Source: Nemophila menziesii
Lineage: Eukaryota; Streptophyta; Magnoliopsida; Boraginales; Hydrophyllaceae
Length of the DNA: 64,000 nucleotides
Reading direction: 5' to 3'
Assembly: GCA_029959085.1 (NCBI GenBank)
Contig: JARWIR010000003.1
Span: 38,427,505-38,491,504 of the forward strand
Both the position numbers and the translations under genes were made by a program. This document shows, piece by piece, positions 50,027-62,968 of the stretch (the stretch's first letter is position 1; each line of letters opens with the position of its first letter). A model generated the notes under the pieces. It searched no databases, had not been told where the DNA came from, and was given only the letters and a program-made list of their open reading frames with translations.

Positions 50027-50990
50027 ACTCTTTAAGAAAACACCTTTTATTACCATTCACATGCTATCCTCGAAAGTCTTAATTTTATCATACACATCTA
50101 GAGGTCACATCTTTGTGTGTGTTGCTTATTATATCTTGAGCCTAACTACATTATTGATCATACTTATCTTTTAAACAGTTTATATGTTTAGATCATATTC
50201 ATTTAAGCATCACAACATATATTTATTTGATCTTCCTTGTGATTATTTTCCTAAAATAGTGTCCTTGTCATATCTTTGTGTATGTTAGTTACAAACGACC
50301 CATTCTTGCAATTGCTTTTGCGTGAGACTTGGATTATCCTTGATGTTTTTGAATCTTGTCAGTCATTGTTGTTTTTCTTTTCACACATTTAAGATGGGAA
50401 GTCATGTTGTATGTATGACTGGTTTATGTTAGAATATTTTGATAGTGTATTTATGCAAAAAACAAATGTCCATAAAGTGATACATTAAACACAAGAAGCA
50501 TACTAAGGTGAGAGATTGAAGTATTTTTTTTAAATTGGTCTCTTCATTTGATATATGTACATACATGTATTGTACAATCATTAAATGAAAGTTTGAAAAG
50601 CGTTTGTACATTGAGTATTTCATTATAAATCATAACCTTGTATAAATAATAAATTTTGATGTTACTATGAGTACTAATTTATATAGTTTCTATTGTATCT
50701 CAATTTGGAAGAAGACTTATGTTAAATTTCTTCATTTGACAAATTAATTATTAAGTATAAATTTTTATCAACTTCTACAGTGTTTCAAATTCTTTATTAT
50801 ATTTCATATTTAAGGTAGTTACGCTTTTTCCTCTCTCAACATATATTACAAGATTTTTATTTTTAACGTGATTCCGTTTTACACCAGATCCTTTTCTATA
50901 CGAAGGAAGTCCTAAAACCATATAATAACGAGGTACCTACTAAGAACCTTCAAATGGAACATTATAGAGAACGTTAGTTATCGTTCATCC
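50027..50990 (-). other. Region upstream of the minus LTR
   Basis: In minus-strand sense this precedes the LTR start and may be the 3' internal end of the same element, but it is AT-rich and I could not match it firmly to 620-1130 or 2271-2705. No gene. Confidence 0.35.
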
Positions 50991-52400
50991 ATATTTGTCC
51001 CGTGTTAAGTGGTGCCAGAACCTCTCAGGCACTTCCTCAAAATTCCGTCTTCAATTTTGTTATGATACCCTCAATCTAGTAAGCTAATCAGCACACAATT
51101 TTGCTTCCCCATAAATGCCTACTAGTTTGAACAACGGATCTGACTTAACATGTTGTGTATTCCATCAATCCACGTTGCTCCCAGTCCTTTATTTGGCCTC
51201 TCTATATAAATCATGGATAAAACTTCCTACGAATAAATCTTAATGCATAATGTAATAATCCCCAATTTCTATGCCCAAGTTAACCCCTCGTGGAGATCTA
51301 TCAACTCAATGATCAAGGAAGGACATCACCCGTGCTCCTTGCAAAACCACCTAGCCAGTTACATTCCCCATCCCTTAAAAAATTTCTATTTCCTGAACTC
51401 TTATGCGTATCTACGCTCTCATGGATGTTTAACGTCAAGCCCCAAATGTGTTGTATTACAACCCACCAGCTCTACCCAGTTTGCCTGAGCAACTCTACCT
51501 CCTCCCCAATCCCGCAAGTAAACTCTTGTTAAAGACTTAGCTTCCCCTACTATATCATACACCCTCGATCGACACCCACCCCTAAAAATAAACTCATTTG
51601 GAAAGTCCATAAGGACCAAACCATAGCTGCAGAAATGAAGTTCCATGGGATCCCAGAAAATAGCTTTTATTCTTCATATTCTGACCCCACAAATCCACGT
51701 AAGAAACTATCACATCCACATCCGCCTGTCCTGCTTTTGATCTCAGGCCTGTTTGCGCTTCATTTCTCGTCTTTAGACCCCTAGCCCCTAATTCCACGAA
51801 TCAACCCCTGTTTTAGGACCTAATTATTCCCATCTCTGCGTGCCTACCCGTCCTCCTATGATGTTTTTGTTGTCGTACCACTTTGGTTGTTGCCACTCCC
51901 CTCTAGATGATCCCACTCTTTTATAGTTTCCATAAGTTGCCTTTTTTTTGTCCCCCCACATCCAACAATTCTAGTTCCCATATCTGCTTGGGTCTCGTGA
52001 ATCTGATATTACCGTTGACACCTTATTGTACCACTAATCTCATTATTTAAACAAAATGTCTCTCGCCATATAAACCTTCAAAAATATGTTACGCCATCTC
52101 TAACTCAACCCCCCACCATGGTCATGATACGTGTGAGTCCATACCTCTAATGACTGGATTAAGTCTTGTCGGTAAACTCTTCTTGATGGCTTGCCAAATC
52201 AAAAGAGGCACCTTATATTCCATATTTTATCCCATTCCGCATCGTCCTCATAAACCAGCCTCCAAACACACGCAATAACAGACTTGACTGAATAAATCTC
52301 ATGCGACTCATATTACCACGTAAGACAATCCGGCTTTGCCCTATTATGAATGAATTGCAATACCTCTTATATCAAATATACGCAGCGGAAGAATAATATT
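50991..52400 (-). pseudogene. LINE tail relic (LINE4)
   Basis: Minus-strand fragments in LINE order: EWDKIWNIR near 52230, TPLLIWQAIKKSLPTR-like zf-RVT sequence near 52190, NEFIFRGGCRSRVYDIVGEA (51646-51419 frame) and ECNWLGGFARSTGDVL near 51345, the start of RNase H. Frames shift repeatedly. No poly(A) end or TSD recognised. Confidence 0.55.
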
Positions 52401-52796
52401 GCAATCCTATAACCAATCTAGTTGTGATATAAGAATATAAAACGAATGGTTCGATTGCGTACGTTTTTGGATTTATATGAGAATCAAAAGACTAATGTAG
52501 GTTCGAAAATCTTGAAACATCCACACTTTGCACACCGAGCCGTCAATCTTTCTTTCAGAAACTTTCTTGACTTGGAGACCTTTAGCCTTCTATGGCTGTT
52601 TTGTTTTTTATTTCATGAGAGGAAGTGAAAATGTATATCCGTATAATGAAAACCATTATACTTATAATAACTTTAGGAAAAAAGAATAGTTAGAAAATGA
52701 AAAGTCATCAGATATAAATAAAATTGATTATCCTAAAAATCTGGATCACTACCTACTTGTGAAGTGGACTTGGACCTTTTACATTATACATATGAC
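52401..52796. other. Intergenic
   Basis: No supported gene; the 60-codon frame at 52446-52628 has no recognisable feature. Confidence 0.4.
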
Positions 52797-52906
52797 ATGG
52801 ACTAGCCTAGCAGTTAGTGATACATTTCCTACTATGGAGGTACATGGTTCGATCCACAAACCCGTCAGTTTTCTTCTTTTTTCTCTTTTGTCTCAGTTTG
52901 GTCTTA
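52797..52906 (+). mobile_element. tRNA-derived SINE-like fragment, plus strand
   Basis: Starts ATGGACTAGCCTAGCAGTTA (A-box-like) and has a B box GGTTCGATCC at 52846-52855, spaced as in a tRNA-derived Pol III promoter. A T-rich tail with TTTGTCTCAGTTTGG follows. The copia-type LTR begins at 52907, so the tail is cut. Confidence 0.5.
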
Positions 52907-53990
52907 TGTTAGAATATTAATTAGTGCTAGCAGATTAATATACTAATATTCCAAGTATATAATTAATTAATATTTATTATCCGATAACGAAAACTAATTA
53001 ACAATGCGTGCGACTACGTGGGTTCATCGTTAAACTGGTAGTAGTTAACTTAATTAACTCATAATCGAGGTTGGCGTCTAACAACACTCCCCAACAACCG
53101 AATAACATGAAGTAACTTTTTACAAAGAACCCGGTAAAGGATCATACACGTATTCCCTCTATCTTTACAGTTCCTGATCATCCTGGGATATGGTACAACT
53201 GTCAAATCCCATTTAGAAAATCAACTACGTTACACGTCGATTATCAACGACTGACGAATGACCTAAGAAACTCTTTTCTTCATTCATTCTATCACCTTGG
53301 CCAAGGATTTGATACAATCGGTATAATATTATGACATCGTAGAGCTCAAACTCTTTACCTAGAGTTGGTAGCTTTCATCTTGACTCGTCCTTAGGAGCAT
53401 ATATACTTAGCTATGTCCAATATCCTTTCGACTAGCATTATGACACACTAGTAGTCCAGTATCAAAACACAACAAGCACATACACAACTATAGTGATGAT
53501 CTCAGGTCAAAGGATTACAAGCATAAAGTTCCTTATAGAGACTAACCCACTTGACAATTCAAGGTAATTAACCATTAAGAATCTCTAGTTTTAGTCTGTT
53601 CGATATTCGCATCTCTATGTGCATTATCTATGCACCTAACTAGGTAAACGAGAACTACCGATATTTATCCAATAAATACTCGTTAGCTACATATTAATCT
53701 AACCGGGTCATCGAGGTCCTAACTTGGTGATCCTACGATTAAGAACAAGTTTAGATGAAGTCCTATGAGCTAGATTCTCATTTTCATAAAACCTTATGAT
53801 ATCTAGTTAGTAACTTAATCAAGGGTCTGCCTTTATGTTATATAGATGAATACCATAATCATAAGAGCTTGCCATAGATTCAAGGAAACAATTCCTTTAA
53901 TCAATACAGTAGGGATGACTATTATCGTGTACATTACAAACTTATGATCAATTCATTACAAGACGATTGGGGTTAGGCATAATTCTAACA
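52907..53990. mobile_element. Probable copia-type solo LTR
   Basis: Begins TGTTAGAAT and ends ATTCTAACA, a perfect 9-bp terminal inverted repeat of the copia LTR type, 1,084 bp long. Flanks TCTTA and TATTA match at 4 of 5. No coding frames. The orientation is not clear. Confidence 0.6.
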
Positions 53991-55000
53991 TATTATACTC
54001 CACATTTATACATATGATTTCGAGCAATATAGTGGTTGGCAACAATGACTAGAAGTACGCCAAATCCCACGACCCATCAGTGTGTGTGTGTAACCCCCCT
54101 TATAGTAATGACAACATGAGCTTTATTAGTGGTAACGATCCAACCTAAGTGCTTATCCAAAACGAGACCAACCTACCATTCTGCACACACCATCGGAATC
54201 CATGTCTATCTACGACAATTCCTTCCACGATATCTTTACTTATCTAAGAATTCATTATCTTCCCTTTATACTTAAACCATACGATACCATGTTTGAAATA
54301 CTTCTGCCTAAACACATGTCTCCGAACACCTTCTCACACTTGGTCCTTTTATATGATATATAAATCGACAAGTACAACTTATTTGTTATACATGACTACA
54401 TGACTCAGATTCATATTAAAATGCCCTGATAGCGTGTTGTCTAGTAACATATTGTGGATCGTAAGATACCGAGAACCATCCTCGCAAAACAGCCAACTAG
54501 GCAAAGTATAAGATCAAATACTCATTTTTTACCAAAAAAAAGTTTAAATACTCCTATTTTACCAAAGAATACATACAGTCACCAATGCATCACAATCTAA
54601 TCTCCACGTGTTTTCCTTATTTACAAAGTGTTAAAACATGTGTTATATAAACTGTATATACATTCCGAACAAAAAAGAAAAAAGTGTATATACATTAATA
54701 CATGAATGGTCTCCCAAAAGGAAATGAAAAAGGAAACATATTAATATACGCGAGAGCTGTTGAATCTTAATAAAATAATTTGTTACATTGTATTAAGGTC
54801 ATACTAGGAATTTCAATTAATTATAATTATATTAGATTGATATGATACCTCTATATTCTCCAGCTCTCACCCTCCCCACGTAACTATATAATCATAATTA
54901 GTTATGTTGCAGGTTCAAAGTTGGCACTTAGAAGAAGGAACTTGATCTCTAATCCATTCCAAACAACAAAGCACTACCCAAACTCTCTTCATTTCCCCCA
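53991..55000. promoter_or_regulatory. Upstream region of the 185-residue gene
   Basis: Mostly unassigned AT-rich DNA. CTATATAAT at 54883-54891 is a good TATA candidate, about 110 bp upstream of the start codon at 55001. Confidence 0.4.
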
Positions 55001-56447
55001 ATGGCTGAAGGTATTGGTGTTGAAGAAGGCATGCTATGGCTTCCCAAACATGTGTTCGATGAGCCATGTGACCAAGAAAAGGTACATCAAACATCGTTAT
55101 ATATACTTACTAGCTAGTGTAATATAAAACCTTAATTTCTTTATCATATAAATGAAAGATTTGACAATTAATTAATACATACATATTATATGTTTCTTGA
55201 CTTTGCAGGGGACGGGGATGCTGAAACCTCAAATTGACCAATGCCATGGCCGTGTTTTCAAGACACCAACTGCAGAAAAAGTTTATCCAAAACAAATGGT
55301 ACTCAGATCACTTCTCTTCATGATTTTTATTACAATATTAAAAGCAAAATCTATTATTCTTTTTCTACTGTATTTTTTATTTTTTTCCTTTTGGAAAAGA
55401 AATATTATTTGAGAATCCTATAATTTAATTTTTCAAAATATCAATGATCATTGAAGTGACTCTGAAAGTGTGTTTTGATATGGAGTGATTGATGAAAGTA
55501 ATGATGGTTAATCAGGAGGCAAGCTATATGTTGAGAACACAGAGAACAAGATCTCCAGGCAATTGGGCAGCAGGTGGGCCTGGAATGCGAGCAGTATTCT
55601 TAGATTCTGGCAAAAAATCAACCGGGACAGGTGTTTTTCTTCCTAGAACAGCAGGCTCTGACTTTCGCCCATCATCTAAGCGAGGTAATATTTATCAACT
55701 TATTTAAACTTTATCCCTCTCAAATTTACCATTATTACCCTTTTCCAACTTTTAGGATTTATATCTTCAATAAATATTATGAAAGCTATTTTAATAATTA
55801 ATTACTTGTTCAGTAAATAATTTTTTTTAATATATAAGTGTGAAAAAAGTAAAGTGAACAAATACCGGTTGAATTCGTTCAATTGCCCGGAACTTTATTT
55901 CTTCTTTCAAAATGTACATGGTTTGAAACGAGTCAAATGATAGATAATTGGTCTAGTTTTTTTTAGGCAAAAATAATTGGTCTACTTGGTTAGACTACTC
56001 TTGCTCTCAAAAGTATAAAAAAGAAAAACTCTATTAATCATGACGTTAACTTATAAGCATAGCAGAAATAGCATCACCAACATAACGTGAAAATATATTA
56101 CATAAATTAAAACTTATTAATGGTTTTTACAAATTGTTACATGCAGCAGCTTGTTCACCTGTTCTCCTTCCATCTCGAGTAGTTCAAGCTCTCAACCTTA
56201 ACGTTGATGAACTAGGTTTACAAATTAAGCCCCAACGAGGTAATATTTTGACTGTTCAATTTGATCACACTTTATTGAACCATTGATCCCTAATAATATC
56301 GTGTTTTCTTGTTTTGATGCAGACACTAACAAAAACTTGAAAGGGGGTCAATGTAACAAGGTTAACAATAACAAGGACAAAGACAAAGATATAACAGATC
56401 AGAATTGTTCACCAGAGATTTTTCTTCCTAAGGAATGGACTTATTAG
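55001..56447 (+). CDS. Plant-specific protein of unknown function, 5 exons
   Basis: Exons 55001-55081, 55209-55298, 55516-55684, 56147-56239 and 56323-56447, all with GT-AG borders, join in phase to 558 nt (185 residues). The protein starts MAEGIGVEEGMLWLPKHVFD and ends PEIFLPKEWTY. Conserved-looking parts are GMRAVFLDSGKKSTGTGVFL followed by PR, and PVLLPSRVVQALNLNVDELG. I recall a small family of uncharacterised dicot proteins with the same GTGVFLPR and C-terminal LPxEWTY motifs, but no biochemical role. There is no signal peptide or membrane segment; a Lys/Asn/Asp-rich linker precedes the C-terminal motif. The exon 4 acceptor is CAGCAG, so a product one residue shorter is possible. Neighbours are transposon sequence. 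Confidence 0.85.
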
Positions 56448-57649
<1,202 letters not shown>

Positions 57650-57829
57650 CTTGATTGCAAAATTTAGGTTTAATTAGGGTTCAATTGGAAATTTTAAAGT
57701 AAGTATGGACCATAGGTGCAAATTTAGTTAGTTGAAGTGGTTTTAGTGTATGTAGTGGAGTGGATATATTGTGAATTAAAGTGGGTTTAGGGAGCTTAAT
57801 TGTTAATTTCTCAAAATATAGGTATCCGA

Positions 57830-58735
57830 AGTGTTATTTTCAAATAAAATTGGGACTGCGGTATATATAGGGCCTAAATTGCTATTTTTGAATAATTTAG
57901 GGGCCTAACGTGTTATATTTATTTATATATAGGGCATGTAATGTTATGTTTGAGTAATGTAGGGACCTGAAGCATTAATTTTGTATCTATATAGGGCATG
58001 CATTGATATTTTTGAGTAAATGGGGGGCCTAAAGTTTTATTTTTGTGTAATATTTGTGTGGAAGTGTTTAGTATGTATAATATAGGGGGTTAAAGCTGAT
58101 TTTTGTTACTATTAGAGGGTAAAAAGATAATTTTCAAAAAGGATAGGGGGGTTGAAGGTAATTTGTAAAAAGAATAGGGGTTAAATGGGTATTTCATAAA
58201 ATTGAGGGGGGGGGGGGGGGGGGGGGGGTTAAAGCTAATTTTTGAAAAAGATGGGGGTTAAAGGTTTATTTCAAAAATTAGGGGTAGAAACTTAATTTTT
58301 AAAAAGGTTGGGGGGAGATTATATGCTTATTTCAAAAGTTAGGGGTAAAAAGGCTAATTTCAAAAAGGATGTGGGTTAAATGCTTATTTCCAAAGTTGAG
58401 GTTAAAAAGACAATTTTCACAAGTTTAGGGGTAAAGGTCAATATTTCGATATTAATAAGGATCAAAGATGATTTTTTAAAGTCTTAGGGGGATTACTGTC
58501 TTAGTTGGGTGGGTTAAAGCATTAGTTTGGGGAGTGAAATGATAATTTTGCAAAATATATGGTATATAATGTTTATTAATAAATATATGTCAGTATAGTA
58601 CAGGGGCTATAATTTAATTATTTGGAAATGTAGGGGATATAAAGCAATTTTTTGCAAATATATGTGCTATAACACCCATTTTTGAGATGCAGGGGCTATA
58701 ATGCAAGTTTTTGTTAATTTTATTGTATTTAATGT
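57830..58735. repeat. Degenerate minisatellite, GGGG-TTAAA-type units
   Basis: Units of about 30-45 bp such as AGGGGGTTAAAGCTAATTTT, varied as AGGGGCCTAA, AGGGGTAAAA or AGGGGCTATAA, follow one another through the region, each followed by TTTTxAAAAA-like sequence. A run of 23 G lies at 58206-58228. Confidence 0.6.
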
Positions 58736-58830
58736 TTGTTTTTTTTAGTCGAAAATAACCATACATAAATATAAATCCAAAATATTACACTTAGCCAATA
58801 CCAGATCGAAGTCCAAGTCTAACAACTTAG

Positions 58831-61800
58831 CTATTGGGAAGGAGGATTAGAACTCCAAATGCCAAACAAATTCCCTATAAGAGCTTGTTTGGCAACCCAA
58901 TCCGCTATCCTATTTCTAGACCTCTTTACAAAAGAGATTTTAAGTTCAAGTGCCTCTTTACAAAAATTAATGTTCTTAACTAAGTTTCTAGTAATACACC
59001 CAACTTTACACTTGTTAGACATTTGACTAATTACATTCAAATTATCAGACTCAATTAAGACCTTTCCAGTTGGGTATGTAGAAGCTATAGAACAAGCTGC
59101 AAGAATACTCCTTCCTTCCGCATCCTCAATTGACCAAGTGTTAATCTTCTTTGAAAATCCTTAATTAACGTACCTGTATAATCACGCACAACACAAGCAA
59201 TAGCTGTAATATTAGTGCCTTGCTTCATAGAAGCATCACAGTTAATTTTAAAGAAATTCTGGAGGAATCCATTTAACTTCATTTTCCTTCTCTATTTCTA
59301 GATTAGAATTAGCGTCATAATTATTCATATTATTGCTTATTTGAAATCGAGCCTCAGGATCATAGGCATTTGCCTTAATATACTCATCATAGGCTGATAA
59401 TGCTCTTTTCAATATAATATAAGGGTCAGGCTTAACACCTTTGAAAATAAACTCATTCATGTCCTTCCAAAGAAACCACAGAAGGTTGAAAACCATTTCC
59501 CCCATATCTGGAATTATATCTCTTCTATCAATTGAACATTCTCTCACAAAAGATAACCATTTATTGAAATTAAAGCATGGTTCACGTGTAGAGATAAAGT
59601 TCAAAGGGCTAGCTAACCACAGTGCTCTAGCCCAAGAACATTCAAAAAAAAATGTTCAAGATTTTCATTATGAATTCCACAAATATCACATAAAGGTGAA
59701 GAGATAGCTTTTTTCATAAATCTGTTACAATTAGTTGCTAAAGCATTTTCTGTACATTTCCAAAGAAAGTTTTTTATTTTTGGCATAACATTCAGTTGCC
59801 AAATGAATCTCCAATCTAAGGTTTGAAGACAAAAAGAGCTACTACCTTTATTCTTATCTTTTTCTGATTTTTTTTTTAATTGAGCCTTCCAAATGTTATT
59901 ATAGGCTTCCTTCACTGAGACATCACCAAATTTTGAATAAATCCAACAAGGTACATCAACACATACACAAGAAGAAATGTCTATTCTAACAATGGTTGCT
60001 ACAATTTCAGTAGTAAATAACTCATTCAGTTTATTAAAGTTCCATGTTCTAGAATCTTGATTAATAAGTTCAGAAACTAGTTCATCATCACTTGAATCTG
60101 GTTTATTTATAATCACTTGGAATCCATCTATCATTCCAAATGTTTATAAGCTTACCATCTCCTAAACTCCAAAAAATGTCATTCTTAAAACAGTTTTTAC
60201 CTTCTATCAAACTTTTAAACCCCCAAGAACAGTTTGAAGGCAAAGCAGCATTAAGAAAATCTGTCTCAAGGAAATATTTCCCTTTTAACACCTTGTAAAC
60301 TAGAGCTTTTTCATTATTAAGAAACTTCCATGCATCAGAGGCTAAAAGAGCTAAGTTTTGGGTATGGAAATCCCTAAAACCTAGCCCTCCATCATCTTTT
60401 GAAGTCATTAGAGTCTCCCACTTTACCCAATGACTTCTCGCTTCACCTTGATTGTTCCAATAGAAATTGGATACAAGAGAAGTAATTTTTGAAGTGAGAG
60501 TCTTAGGGATTAAGAACACAGACATTATAAAGTTAGGGATAGCACCTATAATAGCCTTAATGAGCACTTCTTTCCCACTCTTAGAAAGCATTTTTGTTTC
60601 CCAACTCTCCATCCTGCTCATAATAACCTCAATTAACCATTCAAAAGTTTTAACTTTAGACAGGCCCCAAGATGAGGGAATACCTAAGTATTTTCCCAAG
60701 TCTTGAAGCTTATTCATTCGCAACAAAGTTAAACTCTTATTGCAAATATCATTTGGTGTGTTTTTACTAAAGAGAACCCCACTTTTATTCAATTTTATCT
60801 TTTGGCCTGAGGCAAAACAGTACTAATTGAGAGATGTAATAAAAGTTTCAAGATTATATTCATCAACCTCCAAAAAGAATAGGTTGTCATCTGCAAAGAG
60901 CAAATGGGTAATCATAGGAGATTTTTTAGCCAATTTTATACCTCTCAGAAGACCAATATCAACATAATAATCTAACAGTGAAGTCAAAGCTTGTGTTACT
61001 AAACAGTAAAGATAGGGGGGATAAAGGATCCCCTTGTCTAAGTCCTTTCTTAGGTGAGTCTATATCATATACAGAACCATTAATTTTAACTTTGTAAGTC
61101 ACTAAAGAAACACATATTCTAATCCAATTCACCCAAGTATCATGAAAACCCATTTGAGTGAGCAAATCAAGAAGAAAATCCCACTCCACGTTTTCATATG
61201 CCTTACTCATATCTGCTTTAATAGCAAGTGAGAAATCTTTTGTTTTTTTATTCGTTTTCAAATAATGACTTCCTGAGCTATAATTATATTTTCAAATATA
61301 GACCTCCCAGGAATAAATGCAGATTGCGTTTCAGAAATCAAAGATCCAATCCACTTTTGTAATCTATTAGATAGGATTTTAGATATTATTTTATATAGAA
61401 AATTAGCACAACTAATAGGTCTATATGAAGTAATAAAATCTGGATTCTTACTCTTAGGAATAAGCGCAATTATCGTATCATTTATGCCTTCCAAGGAGAC
61501 ATTATTATTCATAAAATCCTTAATCAAAGAAAGAAGATCATATTTGATTGTTTCTCAGAATTTCTTTTAGAAAAACCCACCATAGCCATCAGGTCCTGGG
61601 GATTTGTCACTCCCCAGGGACCACACAGCCTCTTTAACCTCTTCAATTGAGATTTCTTTAATGAGAGAAGAGTTAATTTCATCATTGCCAACTTTTTTAA
61701 CTTTCATCAGTATAGGCTCATAGTGTCTTTGGCCTACTGACTTAAAATCCTCATTATAATATCTCTTAATTTCAGAAATAATCTCCTCTTTATTATGTAC

Positions 61801-62954
61801 CCATTCACCATTTTCTTTTTTAAATGAAGAAATGCGATTAACATTTCTCTTCATCTTAGTGATAGCATGATAATATTTTGTGTTCTTTTCTCCAAGTTTA
61901 AGCCAATTATTTCTTGACCTTAATGCCCAATACATCTCCTCTTTTTTCAAGTAAACTTCAAGGTTATTGCTAATTTGTTCCATTTTATCTCTATTCACTT
62001 CCGAGAATGGTAAATTAAAAAGCTTTTCCAATTGGGTTAGAGAAGAATTAATGAGATGCTTATTATTGAGCACTCTTCTTCTTGCCCATTTAGAAATAAA
62101 TGTATTCATATATAAAAGTTTACCTCTAAACTTTTTAACCCCTGATTCAGAATCAAACAAGTTAAATATCCATTTTTCATAGATAATTTTACAAAATGAT
62201 TCACCCATTATCCAACTCTTCTCAATCAAATTTCTGTTATTGCATTTTTCAACTGATATACCATGTTTCAGTATAATAGGAGAATGGTCAAATCCCACAG
62301 GGGGAAGGACAGATCACCAAGAATTAGGAAACAAATCCATCCACACTTTATTAACCAAAATTCTATCCAACTTTTGCTTAATGAGCTGGTTGCCATTTCT
62401 CTTGTTAGACCAAGAAAAATTACAGCCTTTGCTAATGAGCTCAATAAGATTATTATTATTTATAGCATTATTAAAGAGATCCATATTATGTTTGTGTATA
62501 TTATTGATCTCACCCCCATCTTTTCAGAAGAGTATCTAATAAGATTAAAATCACCCAAAATACATCTACAAACATTAGTTCAAGGGAGATTTTCAATTCT
62601 TTCCACAAACTTAGCTTTATCAACCTCTACTGGAGGTCCATAAACACACACAATTTCACAAATTCCTATATCTTTTGAATCATAGGAACAGTGAATAATA
62701 TTTTTATCTAAACTGAAAAGTTTAAAATTCTCTGGTTGTTTCACAAAGATTACAATCCCTCCTGATAAACCTTCAGGGTCAATATGAGTAACAAGATTCA
62801 TATTTAACTTTGCACTTAGCTTAAACACAAAATCAAATTTATTTTTTGTTTCAGAAAGAAAGATTACCTCAAAATGATGAGCCTTGACTAATTCCACTAG
62901 GCTCAGCTCTGTCAAGGGAGTTCCTACCCCTCGACAGTTCCACGCAAGAATCAT
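58831..62954 (-). pseudogene. LINE5 ORF2 relic (EN-RT-zf-RVT-RNase H)
   Basis: Endonuclease from 62954: MILAWNCRGVGTPLTEL, SETKNK, then a TGA at 62580 and ILGDFNLIRYSSEK, CNFSWSNKRNG and GFDHSPIIL (62298). RT at 61640-60880: SPGPDGYGGFF, SYRPISCANFLYKIISK, FIPGRSIFENIIIAQE, KKGLRQGDPLSP, and HLLFADD near 60890. Connection and zf-RVT: LGKYLGIPSSWGLSK, SNFYWNNQGEARSHWVKWE, then CDICGIHNENLEHFFLNV (60134-59613). RNase H: NCDASMKQG (59282-59085) and NRIADWVAKQALIGN (59040-58831). At least five frameshifts or stops separate the pieces; motif content is otherwise full. Confidence 0.88.
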
Positions 62955-62968
62955 GATTTATTTTGGGG

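Noticed and set aside
52846..52855. B box as part of a true tRNA gene
   Set aside because: The surrounding sequence does not fold into a complete cloverleaf; a SINE is the better reading.
54921..55127. ORF starting MALRRRNLIS just before the 185-residue gene
   Set aside because: It overlaps exon 1 in another frame and runs into intron 1; the MAEGIG frame is the one that splices consistently.
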